Notes: a model not told the origin generated them from the letters alone. 64,000 nucleotides of DNA from Patescibacteria group bacterium (GCA_028718605.1 JAQULM010000002.1:1-64000); one strand, 5' to 3'. Positions 32,599-41,878 are shown, counted from the first letter of the stretch. Made by a program: numbers and translations.

Positions 32599-32679
32599 TC
32601 ACCTCCTTGTAGGTGATGTTAGGTTAAAGGTTACAACAGTTGTATCTATACAACATTTACATGTTTTCATAGTGCTCAT
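32599..32679 (-). CDS. 26-aa cysteine-containing small ORF or leader peptide
   Basis: ATG at 32679 follows AAAAGGAGGTGCC, a very strong ribosome site, and the frame begins MSTMKTCKCC and ends at TGA inside the AAGGAGGTGA ribosome site of the next gene. This coupling, and the strong initiation signal, argue that it is translated. The frame contains overlapping inverted repeats at 32632-32654 that could form alternative hairpins. It may be a small protein with three cysteines or a leader peptide that controls the operon. Confidence 0.55.
   Translation of the reverse strand: MSTMKTCKCCIDTTVVTFNLTSPTRR
32632..32654. repeat. Overlapping inverted repeats within the small ORF
   Basis: TACAACAGTTGTA (32632-32644) and GTTGTATCTATACAAC (32639-32654) are both perfect palindromes and share the central GTTGTA arm, so only one can form at a time. 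This suits an operator for a dimer or a mutually exclusive RNA switch. Confidence 0.45.
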
Positions 32680-32923
32680 GGCACCTCCTTTTGTTTGTAC
32701 CTCAACTCCCTTCATCACGAGGGGTGAGTATATGGTTTTCACAGAAATATAAAACCCACACAGTACTCTTGCCAGTCCAGTAATTGGATTGTCAATGAAC
32801 CACATGGATTTCCTGGAGCAAAACGCAAAAATGGCATTTTACTTCAGCTTGCTACCTTACAACAAAAATACCTCCTTTGTCAAGGTGGATAACGCTTACT
32901 CAGGATCTGTGCGTCTGAACTCT
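32680..32923 (-). promoter_or_regulatory. Leader and promoter region of the unknown operon
   Basis: This stretch holds no clear gene. On the minus strand it contains TTGACA (32883-32878) with a weak -10 TAAGGT 18 bases on, and a TATACT at 32732-32727 about 45 bases before the small ORF. An AAAGGAGGT copy lies inside the first promoter spacer but is not followed by a usable frame. Confidence 0.4.
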
Positions 32924-33790
32924 CTACGGTAGTATACGGACTGCTGTTCCGTCACTTACCATCCGTATGTCCCCCACCTCATCCGTCCGAAACGTCCTCA
33001 TGCCAAATTTCTGAAGCAACATTATTACTGACCGGTGGGGGTGACCGTAGCTGTTGCCTGCTCCAACGGAGATAATGGCGTATTCTGGATCAATGGTCTC
33101 CAGAAATTCCTCCGACGACGAATACCTACTGCCGTGGTGCCCAACCTTGAGAACATCGCTTCCAAGTGCCGAATTATTTTTTTCGACAAGTACTTTTTCA
33201 ACTTCCGTGGGCGCGTCGCCGGTTAACAGAAACGAAGTGTTTTGGTATGAAACGCGCACAACGATTGACATCGCATTCAGGTTTTTTGGTTTAGCCTGTT
33301 CGTTGTTTACTTCTGGAAACAGCACATGAATGCTCGTCAGGCCGAACGTGAACGCCTGCCCTCCATGCGGTTCAACCACCGGAATATTTTTCTCCCGAAC
33401 CATCTCGCGCAACGCAACAACGCACGGCGACTCTGACCCCGCATCTTCGTAGAGCAACGCGCGTACCGCGTACCGCTCTAGCACGTCAACGAGCCCGCAC
33501 GCATGGTCAGCATGTTCATGCGTCAGGACGACAAGGTCGATGGTATGGTCGTAAAACGGCAAGGCATTCCCGATCTTCGGTAAAACGCCTGCGTCTGGAC
33601 CGCCGTCGACAAGGATCGAATCGCCAGATGGAGTCTGGACAAATATACTGTCGCCCTGGCCAACATCAAAGAAAGTAACACGCAGGTCTTTACTTCTCTG
33701 GTTCGCATAGAAAGCAAGGGTTGCAAGTGCTCCCCCAACAATAACGGTACCTATGGCAATCCGAATATGTCTCTTCCTTTGAGCTGTCAT
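32924..33790 (-). CDS. ComEC-type metallo-beta-lactamase domain protein
   Basis: The 288-aa protein has an N-terminal membrane helix (about 11-28) and a metallo-beta-lactamase fold like the C-terminal domain of ComEC: VTFFDVGQGDSIFVQTP, the metal motif LTHEHADHACG, LLTGD and LKVGHHGS. In ComEC this domain probably degrades the non-transported DNA strand during uptake. The start ATG overlaps the comEC stop as ATGA, so the two halves are coupled. The site of action is outside the membrane. Confidence 0.9.
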   Translation of the reverse strand: MTAQRKRHIRIAIGTVIVGGALATLAFYANQRSKDLRVTFFDVGQGDSIFVQTPSGDSILVDGGPDAGVLPKIGNALPFYDHTIDLVVLTHEHADHACGLVDVLERYAVRALLYEDAGSESPCVVALREMVREKNIPVVEPHGGQAFTFGLTSIHVLFPEVNNEQAKPKNLNAMSIVVRVSYQNTSFLLTGDAPTEVEKVLVEKNNSALGSDVLKVGHHGSRYSSSEEFLETIDPEYAIISVGAGNSYGHPHRSVIMLLQKFGMRTFRTDEVGDIRMVSDGTAVRILP

Positions 33791-35304
33791 ACAGGCAATG
33801 ATGCGCGTTTCTTTCTTCTGCTCAACACCAACAGTGTGCCGAAAAGCACACAATACAGGATGGCGAGGAGGGACGTTTGGATCCTCAGAGAATCAATTGA
33901 CGAAAATGAAAATTGGGCAAACGTCCGCACGATAAACAAGATATACCCCAGCACCAGCCACACAACCCACCCAACCGCCTGGCCAAGCGGAACCCATACG
34001 ATTGCACATACGCCCGCAATAAAACCAAACGCCATCGCAAGGGGCACCATCGGCAAAATGAGAACATTCACCAGCGGCGCAACGACCGACATCCTGCCGA
34101 ATTGGTACATTATGAGCGGCAACGTCATCATTGTTGCTGAAAGCGTCGCAACGAGGTTCGCTCGGAATTCAAACGGATTTGGCATCCATCTAAACAGCCG
34201 TTCAATATGCGGCGATGCATACACGAGACCAACCGTTGCGAGGAAAGAAAGCTGGAAGCCGGCATCAAACGCGAGTATGCGGGGGTTCCACATAAGCATG
34301 GCAACGGCAGCGAACACCAAGCTATTGGTGACCCTGCTCATACGGCCTGCCTGCGTAGCGAGCAATACGAGCATGCCCATCACCGCTGCCCGTACAACAG
34401 ATGCCTGCGCTCCTGTAATGGCGACAAAAAAACCAATTGCCCCAAGCGACACCCAGAACGCCTTTTTTCGCGGTATCAACAATCGCTTGCATACGTTCAT
34501 GATCATCACCGCGATAATGGTAATGTTGTATCCGGAAAGCGCGACGATGTGCGTTGTACCGGTGCGGCTGAAACTCTGCATTAATTCGTCGGGAATTGCC
34601 CGCTTTGCACCGAGTACGAGTCCCGCGAGGAATGATGCATGCGGCTCCGGAAGCGACTGCTGCACAGCGCGGACAAAGCCCGCCTTGACGGAAAGCATGG
34701 CATGCATCACTGGATTGCCATATCGACGTCCAGTTTCAACAACTTCAGACTTTATGCATAATGAATAAATGCCATACCGCGCAAGATACTGGTCGTAGCG
34801 GAACGTACGCTGGCCATTACCGACATCCGTGACGATTGGTTCTGGCGTTTTTAACACGCACGAACATTCCACCAGAGAACCGTACTCATATGCAGGGTAC
34901 CGTGGCACTGTCACGAGTACCTTTCCCCGAACCTGCGCTGGCAATCCTTCCAACCCCTGCGATGCGCTCAGTGTAAGCTTCACCGTATCCTGGCGAATGT
35001 CCGGCTCAACTGACACAGTGCCGCGAAACCGCACTTCCCTGCCATTATATGCCTGGATGTCGTGATTGCCGACGCGCGGAATTGACAATTCATAGCGGAC
35101 GATGCCAGCTGCACACGCGAGAATACATACTCCCGCAATCCATACGGTGCTGCGTGAGTGCCCGAATAGCATGCCACACAAACCAACTATAATAACACCA
35201 TAAACAACAGCTGTGCCCAAAGGTGCGAACGACCGCAACCCCACACCGGTGATAAACCCAAGGCAGATGACAAGAAATACTTTATAGTTCGGGAGTTTCC
35301 CCAT
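33787..35304 (-). CDS. comEC: ComEC/Rec2 competence channel protein (membrane half)
   Basis: The 505-aa polytopic membrane protein has an N-terminal DUF4131-type region with an OB-like extracellular part (VRFRGTVSVEPD) and a Competence domain with the motif GTTHIVALSGYNITII. It forms the inner-membrane channel for single-stranded DNA in natural transformation. The metallo-beta-lactamase domain usually fused at the C-terminus is a separate overlapping gene. The ATG is only 5 bases after a hairpin with a U-tract, so expression may depend on read-through or an internal promoter. Confidence 0.9.
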   Translation of the reverse strand: MGKLPNYKVFLVICLGFITGVGLRSFAPLGTAVVYGVIIVGLCGMLFGHSRSTVWIAGVCILACAAGIVRYELSIPRVGNHDIQAYNGREVRFRGTVSVEPDIRQDTVKLTLSASQGLEGLPAQVRGKVLVTVPRYPAYEYGSLVECSCVLKTPEPIVTDVGNGQRTFRYDQYLARYGIYSLCIKSEVVETGRRYGNPVMHAMLSVKAGFVRAVQQSLPEPHASFLAGLVLGAKRAIPDELMQSFSRTGTTHIVALSGYNITIIAVMIMNVCKRLLIPRKKAFWVSLGAIGFFVAITGAQASVVRAAVMGMLVLLATQAGRMSRVTNSLVFAAVAMLMWNPRILAFDAGFQLSFLATVGLVYASPHIERLFRWMPNPFEFRANLVATLSATMMTLPLIMYQFGRMSVVAPLVNVLILPMVPLAMAFGFIAGVCAIVWVPLGQAVGWVVWLVLGYILFIVRTFAQFSFSSIDSLRIQTSLLAILYCVLFGTLLVLSRRKKRASLPV

Positions 35305-35309
35305 AAACG

Positions 35310-35343
35310 AAAAACTTTCCGCGAATAAACGGGGAAAGTTTTT
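35310..35343 (-). terminator. Hairpin with U-tract between glmS and comEC
   Basis: AAAAACTTTCC pairs with GGAAAGTTTTT around a 12-base loop. It can end transcription on either strand. It lies 43 bases after the glmS stop and 5 bases before the comEC start. Confidence 0.8.
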
Positions 35344-35385
35344 CTACTACCAACCTACTATAGTCTCAAATGAATGTCAAGCTGT

Positions 35386-37281
35386 CTATTCCACGGTTAC
35401 GGACTTCGCCAAGTTCCGCGGTTTGTCCGGATCGTGGCCGCGTAATACCGCAATCTCGTACGCCAGCAACTGCAGGGGAACCGTCGCGAGCACCGGAACC
35501 AGGTGCGCGAGCGTGTTCGGCACCTCGATGACCCATTCAGCCATCTTCGAAATTTCATCGTCGCCCTCGTTCACGACTGCGATTATCCGGCCGCCACGGG
35601 CACGAACTTCTTCTGCGTTTGATGCGATCTTTTTATAACTCTCCGGCTCTTCGCTGTCGTGCGGTGCGATAATCACGACCGGCATATTCCGGTCAATGAG
35701 CGCGATCGGCCCGTGCTTCATCTCTGCAGCCGAATAACCCTCGGCATGGATATATGAGATTTCCTTCAACTTCAAAGCCCCTTCCAGGGCGATCGGGTAA
35801 TTGTATCCCCGTCCGAGATAAAGGAAGTTGTTTGTATTTTTATACTCTCGCGCGATTTGTTGGACAATGCCGTCGCCGGTGTCTTTATGATAGACGGTCT
35901 GCAATACCCGCTCGATTTTCTCAGGGAGCGAGAGAAGTTCGTGGACGATTTTTAGCGCATCCTTGTCAGGAATACGCTTTGTGCCGTCCGCGAGCGGCTG
36001 CCGTTGGTCCATAAAATGCGACAAGCCCAGGTTCAGAAGTGAAAACGCGACAACCTGCGAAGAAAACGCCTTGGTCGACGCGACACCGATCTCGGGACCA
36101 GCATGGAGATACACTCCCCCGTCAACCATGCGTGCAATCGTCGAGCCGACGACATTCACAATGCCCATACTGTACGCCCCGAGCTTCTTCGCGAGCTGCG
36201 CTGCACCTTTTGTGTCTGCCGTCTCTCCGGACTGGGACACGCTCACGGCGAGCGAATTGGGGACCATGACTGGCTGCCGATACCTGAATTCCGACGCCTG
36301 TTCACATGTTACGGGCACCTTAAGCAGTTTTTCCATAAGGAAGGCGCCAACCAGCCCTGCGTGCCACGATGTGCCGCATGCTAAAATTTTAATGGCATCG
36401 ATGCGCGATACGTGCTCCGGAAAACCGTTCTGCAGGCAACGCATGCGCACATCGGTCTCATTCTTCTTGATCTTGCCGCCCAGTAAATTTCGAATTGATT
36501 GGGGCTGCTCATAAATTTCTTTCAGCATGAAGTGCGGAAAACCGCCCTTCTCAATCATTTCCAGGTCCCATGTGATTTTCTCAACTTCCTTCTTAACATC
36601 CTTGTTATCGAGAGTCATTGTTCGATACCCATCCTTCGTGACAACAGCCATTTCACCATCTTCGAGGTATACCACGTTACGCGTATAGGGAAGCAATGCG
36701 GCTGCATCCGACGCGACAAAAAACTCTCCCTGCGCGACCCCGATCACGATAGGGCTCCCATTGCGCGCGACAACGAGCTTCTTGGGTTCCTTCGTGCATA
36801 TCGCGACCAATCCATACGTTCCTTCGAGCTGGGCAAGCGCTTTCTGCACTGCAATCTCAAAATCCCGCCCTTCATAATAGCGTTCGATGAGATGGGCTAT
36901 CACTTCCGTGTCTGTCGCGGAACGGAACGTATGCCCTTCTTTCTGGAGAAGCTGCTTCAATGACCGGTAGTTCTCTATGATGCCATTATGCGCGATCGCA
37001 ATATTCCCCTCGGAATCGGTGTGGGGATGGGCATTAACCTCAGATGGCTCGCCATGGGTAGCCCAGCGGGTATGGGCAATTCCGACTGTGCCGAAAAGGG
37101 AGTTGTCGAGTAGTTTTTTTTCGAGTGCCGCAATTCTCCCGACTGCTTTGATGATATTGATGCCGTCGCTGACAGTCGCAATGCCCGCAGAATCATACCC
37201 GCGGTATTCAAGACGCTTCAAGCCATCGAGGAGCACTGGGGTTGCTTCTCGTGAACCGATATATCCGACTATCCCACACAT
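35386..37281 (-). CDS. glmS: Glutamine-fructose-6-phosphate aminotransferase
   Basis: The 631-aa enzyme makes glucosamine-6-phosphate, the first step to UDP-GlcNAc for peptidoglycan and surface glycans. The N-terminal glutaminase begins MCGIVGYIG with the catalytic Cys2. HTRWATHGEPSEVNAHPH and the HNGIIENY loop follow. Two SIS isomerase domains carry ACGTSWHAGL, SQSGETADT and the C-terminal DPDKPRNLAKSVTVE. Slight insertions explain the extra length over the usual 609. It starts one base after the prfB stop, on the same strand. Confidence 0.96.
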   Translation of the reverse strand: MCGIVGYIGSREATPVLLDGLKRLEYRGYDSAGIATVSDGINIIKAVGRIAALEKKLLDNSLFGTVGIAHTRWATHGEPSEVNAHPHTDSEGNIAIAHNGIIENYRSLKQLLQKEGHTFRSATDTEVIAHLIERYYEGRDFEIAVQKALAQLEGTYGLVAICTKEPKKLVVARNGSPIVIGVAQGEFFVASDAAALLPYTRNVVYLEDGEMAVVTKDGYRTMTLDNKDVKKEVEKITWDLEMIEKGGFPHFMLKEIYEQPQSIRNLLGGKIKKNETDVRMRCLQNGFPEHVSRIDAIKILACGTSWHAGLVGAFLMEKLLKVPVTCEQASEFRYRQPVMVPNSLAVSVSQSGETADTKGAAQLAKKLGAYSMGIVNVVGSTIARMVDGGVYLHAGPEIGVASTKAFSSQVVAFSLLNLGLSHFMDQRQPLADGTKRIPDKDALKIVHELLSLPEKIERVLQTVYHKDTGDGIVQQIAREYKNTNNFLYLGRGYNYPIALEGALKLKEISYIHAEGYSAAEMKHGPIALIDRNMPVVIIAPHDSEEPESYKKIASNAEEVRARGGRIIAVVNEGDDEISKMAEWVIEVPNTLAHLVPVLATVPLQLLAYEIAVLRGHDPDKPRNLAKSVTVE

Positions 37282-37282
37282 A

Positions 37283-38381
37283 TTATTTTTTTACCGTTAA
37301 TCGTAAATAATGTTCAATGAAGCTGTCGATCATGCCATCCAACACCGATGCGACATCGGCTGTTTCGTGTTTCGTCCGATGGTCTTTCACCATCGTATAC
37401 GGCTGCAATACGTACGAGCGAACCTGATTGCCCCAGGCTGCTTCCTGGTACTCCCCGCGGAGCTGCTGTTTCTCTTTCTGCTGGTCCTGCACCCGCAAGG
37501 CGTGGAGTTTGCTCCGAAGTATTTTTAAGGCTGTTTCCCTATTCTGCTGCTGCGAACGTTCATTCTGGCACGCAACCGTGATCCCGGTCGGCTTATGAAC
37601 GATGCGAACTGCCGAATACGTCGTATTCACCGATTGCCCGCCGTGCCCGGACGAGAGGTACGTGTCAACGCGAATATCCTTTTCATCGATCTTCTCCTCT
37701 TGGACGTCCGTCATTTCGGGGAGCACCTCCACGAGCGCGAATGAGGTATGCCGCATCTTCTCCGCGTCAAAAGGTGATATTCGCACCAGGCGGTGCACGC
37801 CGGCCTCGGCTTTCAGAAACCCATACGCATACCGACCCCGTACTTCCATCGTAATGCTCTTGATACCGGCCTCGTTCCCGATGGATTCATCAACAACGCG
37901 CACGATCCACCCTTTCCGCTCCGCAAACCGGAGATACATCCGCAAGAGCATAGCCGCCCAATCTTGTGCATCAACGCCGCCAGTGCCTGCGTGGATAGCT
38001 ACAATCGCATTACGTTCATCATACTCTCCGGATAACAGGATGTAAAACTCAAGCGAATCAAACGTTTTTTGGAGTTTTTGGAGTTGCTCCTCGAAATACG
38101 CCTTCATCGTATGCTCGTTCTCCCGTTCAGCCTCCTCCGCGATTGCCAGCAAATCATGCGTTTCCCGCTCTATCTGTTCCCACCGCTGGAGCTCGCTTTT
38201 CAGCTCGTCTAAACGCTGGCTCTTGGCTTTTGCCCTGTCTTGCTGGGACCAGAAATCAGGCTCAGACATCTCAGACTCGAGCGTTGTTATCTCGTTTTTT
38301 ACGCTATCCAGGTCAAAGAAACCTCCATGTACGGAAGATTTTTTCCTGCAAAACCCGAATCTTCTCGATTAACTCCTTCAT
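37283..38381 (-). CDS. prfB: Peptide chain release factor 2, with programmed +1 frameshift
   Basis: RF2 reads UGA and UAA and releases the finished chain. The frame starts at ATG 38381 (MKELIEKIRVLQ), and codon 23 is an in-frame TGA (38315-38313). The site reads AGG TTT CTT TGA C, with GGAGG exactly 3 bases before CTT as in E. coli. A +1 slip on CTT T gives D-L-D-S-V and joins the main frame, for a total of 365 aa, the usual RF2 length. The SPF tripeptide (RISPFDAEKM) and GGQ motif (SSGHGGQSVN) are present. Without the slip, the frame from ATG 38269 would lack the N-terminal 37 residues. Confidence 0.95.
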
Positions 38382-38581
38382 AGCTCTGCGCTCAAAGATA
38401 TAGTGGCATAATAGCGGAAACCTCCCGGTTTGGCAAATTTGACATGACAGGCCCCAGGATGATACGCTTACTCCGGAACATACGATTGCATAAATGTAAA
38501 AAACTGGCTGCGGACGACGCGCAACTTTGCCCCGTTTCCCGCATTCTCTTTTTTATTAATAAATACCTAACGAACCAGCCT

Positions 38582-39925
38582 ATGAGGCAAAAAAAGCCAA
38601 CGAGCGTCGACGAATTATTCGAAAAAATGAACGAAAAGAATGTCGCGTTCATCAGGCTGCTCTTCACTGATATCCTCGGCATGCTCAAGAGCATAAGCGT
38701 TTCGCGCCGGGAGATCGAAAAAATCCTGACGCACGGCCAAGCAATAGATGGATCGTCAATTGAGGGCTTTGCGCGCATCGAAGAGTCAGATCTGGTTATC
38801 AAACCGGACATCCACACGTTTAAAGTATTCCCGTGGCAGATTAACGGCGACACGGTCGGTTCTATGTTTTGCGATGTGGGAACACCGGACGGGAAACCAT
38901 ACGAGGGTGACCCCCGCTACATACTCAAACAGATGGTTGAGCGCGCAACTAGCGAAGGTTATATCCCCAAAGTCGGCCCCGAAATCGAATACTTCTATTT
39001 CAAGGACGGCGCCAGCACCGAACTGATAGACCACAACGGTTATTTTGACGCCTCGACAGTCGACCAAGGCACCCGCGCACGCAAACGGGCGGTAACCGCA
39101 CTGGAACAAATGGGGGTAAAGGTTGAGAGCCTGCACCATGAAGTCGGCCATTCACAGCATGAGATCGATCCTCACTACCACCGCCCGATAAAAATGGCAG
39201 ACCAAGTCATGACCGCCCGGTTTATTATCAAAGAAACAGCGATCCAGGAACAAATTTATGCAACGTTCATGCCAAAACCAATACCGGACCAGAATGGATC
39301 AGGTATGCACGTGCACCTCTCGCTTTCTCAGGAAGCGCATGGGAGCCAGCGCAATATTTTTTACGACCCAAAAGGCGCCTGCTCACTGTCACCAATCGCC
39401 TACCAATGCATCGGCGGCCTTCTCCGCCACAGCAAAGCGATGTGCCTCGTCACCAACCAGTGGGTCAATTCCTACAAACGCATTATCCCCGGTTTTGAAG
39501 CTCCGGTGTATATTTCGTACGGTACGTGGAACCGGAGCTCTCTCATACGCATACCGATCTGCAAAAACCCGCAGTCTGCCCGCATTGAGCTCCGGAATCC
39601 GGATCCGGCATGTAATCCCTACCTCGTTTTCGCGGTCATGCTCGCGGCTGCGCTTGACGGCATCAAAAACCCCCAGCCCTTGCCGCCGCCTGTTGAGGAT
39701 GATGTGTATACGATGACGGAAGCCCGGCGCGAAGAACTGAATATCGACTCCTTGCCGGCAAACTTAAATGAGGCGATTGAGCATTTCCAGTCAGATCCGC
39801 TCATGAAGCAAACGCTTGGGGAACACGCGTTTAAATCCCTCATAGCTAACAAGCGGATCGAGTGGGATAATTTCAGGCGTGCCATTACGGACTACGAGCT
39901 GAAAAACTACCTCCCAATTCTTTAG
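38582..39925 (+). CDS. glnA: Glutamine synthetase, type I
   Basis: The 447-aa enzyme forms glutamine from glutamate, ammonia and ATP and so can supply GlmS. Visible motifs are the latch/Asp loop DGSSIEGFARI, the glutamate-binding region PEIEYFYF, the ATP loop KPIPDQNGSGMHVHLSL and RIPICKNPQSARIELRNPDPACNPYL. The length and the lack of the adenylylation-type insert suit the GSI-alpha group. The ATG at 38582 gives the standard N-terminus. The gene diverges from prfB and ends in a clear terminator. Confidence 0.95.
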   Translation: MRQKKPTSVDELFEKMNEKNVAFIRLLFTDILGMLKSISVSRREIEKILTHGQAIDGSSIEGFARIEESDLVIKPDIHTFKVFPWQINGDTVGSMFCDVGTPDGKPYEGDPRYILKQMVERATSEGYIPKVGPEIEYFYFKDGASTELIDHNGYFDASTVDQGTRARKRAVTALEQMGVKVESLHHEVGHSQHEIDPHYHRPIKMADQVMTARFIIKETAIQEQIYATFMPKPIPDQNGSGMHVHLSLSQEAHGSQRNIFYDPKGACSLSPIAYQCIGGLLRHSKAMCLVTNQWVNSYKRIIPGFEAPVYISYGTWNRSSLIRIPICKNPQSARIELRNPDPACNPYLVFAVMLAAALDGIKNPQPLPPPVEDDVYTMTEARREELNIDSLPANLNEAIEHFQSDPLMKQTLGEHAFKSLIANKRIEWDNFRRAITDYELKNYLPIL

Positions 39926-39934
39926 AATACGACC

Positions 39935-39967
39935 AAAAAGCCCAGCATGATGCATGCCGGGCTTTTT
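39935..39967. terminator. Bidirectional terminator between glnA and the htrA unit
   Basis: AAAAAGCCC-A-GCAT pairs with ATGC-C-GGGCTTTTT, giving a U-tract on both strands between converging genes. Confidence 0.9.
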
Positions 39968-39988
39968 GTATTATTACTCGATATTTCT

Positions 39989-40516
39989 TTATGCTGCCAT
40001 ACTGAGTCTTTCCTGTTGTGCATTCGTGCCCTTGGCGATCGCATCATAAAACTCGGCGCAAGGAGTTTTCGGGGCCATTGCTTTCCGCTGGGATATGCTC
40101 ACCCAGAAATCACGGGCACCCTTTGCTTGTCGTGCTTCAGCCATCAGCTGGTTGAATAATCGATCTTGTTCGCCATGCACCGTGACGCCTCCTTGTTCGA
40201 GTACATTGCGCAGCGTATCGATGAGTGAACGGATTTCTGGGCTATGCTCATAGATTCTCAAAACTGTCCATTCCTCACCCCGGTAGTACTTGCGCATCGT
40301 ATCGTAGAATTGCTCGAGATCACCCTTCCACGATTCAAATAGTGCCTCTGCATCGAGAGGACCCTCAACGCTCGCTTCTTGCTTTTCAGCAATCGTGTGC
40401 CTCCTATCATCTGGCGCCTGCTTGTCAGTATCCCCGCGGACCGGACTACCAGACCGTCCTGTGCCGTCTTCCGCGACAAACATATCGTCCTGCTCCTGGC
40501 GTTCGTGCATTGCCAT
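39989..40516 (-). CDS. Unknown acidic helical protein after htrA
   Basis: I do not recognise this 175-aa protein. Residues 1-50 are charged and look disordered. The rest is predicted helical, with the segment ESWKGDLEQFYDTMRKYYRGEEW and a C-terminal part rich in Ala and Lys. There is no signal or membrane segment, so it is probably cytoplasmic. It begins 21 bases after the htrA stop and is likely cotranscribed with it. A second ATG at 40510 is an alternative start. Confidence 0.6.
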   Translation of the reverse strand: MAMHERQEQDDMFVAEDGTGRSGSPVRGDTDKQAPDDRRHTIAEKQEASVEGPLDAEALFESWKGDLEQFYDTMRKYYRGEEWTVLRIYEHSPEIRSLIDTLRNVLEQGGVTVHGEQDRLFNQLMAEARQAKGARDFWVSISQRKAMAPKTPCAEFYDAIAKGTNAQQERLSMAA

Positions 40517-40537
40517 ATGCGTGATTTTATATAATGA

Positions 40538-41878
40538 TTATCCCGCAGCTTCTTCAAGAGTCGCCTGAATTGATTTTTCTTCACCGTCATGCATAATCTT
40601 GAGGCTAACGACGTCGCCAGGGTCATACTTCTGGAGTTCTCCAGCGAGGCTGTGATCATCATCAATCCGCTGGCCGTCGATTTCCAAGATAATATCGTTC
40701 TCGACAAGGCCCGCTTTATCAGCCGGGCTCCCTGATACGATCGCAAGTTCGCCGACACTGTCGCCGCGCACGATCAGTGCGCCATAATTCACCGATAGGT
40801 TGTTTTGTTTGGCAATTTCCTCGTTAATGATAATATACCGCACGCCAAGATATGGCCGTACAATTTTACCGAACTCCTCCACGCTCGCGATTGCCTTCTT
40901 GGCCTGATTGATCGGGATTGCGAATCCGATTAACTGCCCCTCCCGGCTGATCGCGGTATTTATGCCAATGACTTGGCCATCCAAATTCAGCAGTGGGCCA
41001 CCCGAATTGCCGGAATTGATTGACGCGTCAGTCTGAATAATATCTTCAAGGGTTTCGGCGCTTCCCTGCCCGTCGCTCGCGTTGATCGTACGAGACAATC
41101 CCGAGACGACGCCTCGCGTAACGGTGTTCTGGTATTGGCCGAGGGAATTGCCGATCGCGATGACCGTTTGGCCGATCTGTAAAGCATCGGAATCTCCGAG
41201 CTGAACAACCGGCAAGTTGTTCGCGTCAATTTTTATCAGTGCAATGTCATTGAATGGATCCTCGTCGATGACGGTTGCAGTATATTCTGTCTGGTCGTTC
41301 ATGACGACCGTATATTCAGCCCCCTCGGTCGAAACAACGTGCTTATTCGTCAGGATCATGCCGTCAGCCGAAACAATAAAACCGGTACCTGCCCCTACCT
41401 GCTGCATGCCCTGGGATTCTTGCTGGTCAGACGGGGTGCCAAAAATATTGAAGGGAAACTGCCCGGAACCGGTCATCCCATAAATTTTGCTCAAATCCTG
41501 AGAAATGACAATGCTGACAACTGCAGGACTGGCTTTTTTTACGACATCGATCGTTGCTGAATTTTCCTGAACCGTGATACTCTTTATATCACCCGCCAGC
41601 ACTGACTGTGCGGCTGCCTTTACGGACGAATTTGCGGACTCCTCGCTACCAAATACATTCTCCCGAACCCACGCAGCGGCATCCTGGTCAGTCGCCATCC
41701 ACGCAGCGAACACGGCGCCTGATAACCCACTGATAAGAATACTGACAATTACTACTCCGATAATAATTCGTGGCACAGATTGCACTGGGCCTGCGTGTGC
41801 TGGCATGCCGCGAGAACCCGGACTCTGCTCACTGAGTACTGAACTTGGATTTGCTGATTTCTTGCTGAGAATAGCCAT
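40538..41878 (-). CDS. htrA: HtrA/DegP-type serine protease with PDZ domain
   Basis: The 446-aa protein has a cytoplasmic N-terminus, one membrane helix at about 37-58 and an extracytoplasmic trypsin-like domain. The catalytic triad is H180 (TNKHVV), D211 (PFNDIALIKID) and S292 (NSGNSGGPL). One PDZ domain follows at about 345-440 (GSPADKAGLVENDIILEIDG). It degrades or guards misfolded exported proteins, a likely need here given the many surface proteins. The ATG at 41878 has TATCAT 7 bases upstream and no Shine-Dalgarno site. Confidence 0.93.
   Translation of the reverse strand: MAILSKKSANPSSVLSEQSPGSRGMPAHAGPVQSVPRIIIGVVIVSILISGLSGAVFAAWMATDQDAAAWVRENVFGSEESANSSVKAAAQSVLAGDIKSITVQENSATIDVVKKASPAVVSIVISQDLSKIYGMTGSGQFPFNIFGTPSDQQESQGMQQVGAGTGFIVSADGMILTNKHVVSTEGAEYTVVMNDQTEYTATVIDEDPFNDIALIKIDANNLPVVQLGDSDALQIGQTVIAIGNSLGQYQNTVTRGVVSGLSRTINASDGQGSAETLEDIIQTDASINSGNSGGPLLNLDGQVIGINTAISREGQLIGFAIPINQAKKAIASVEEFGKIVRPYLGVRYIIINEEIAKQNNLSVNYGALIVRGDSVGELAIVSGSPADKAGLVENDIILEIDGQRIDDDHSLAGELQKYDPGDVVSLKIMHDGEEKSIQATLEEAAG

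Noticed and set aside
32742..32837. Possible 32-aa ORF in the leader of the unknown operon
   Set aside because: It has no ribosome site at a usable distance and no sequence feature to support it.
37283..38269. prfB as a shorter 328-aa gene from the internal ATG
   Set aside because: The frameshift site and the leader frame give the full 365-aa RF2, so the internal ATG is not the start.
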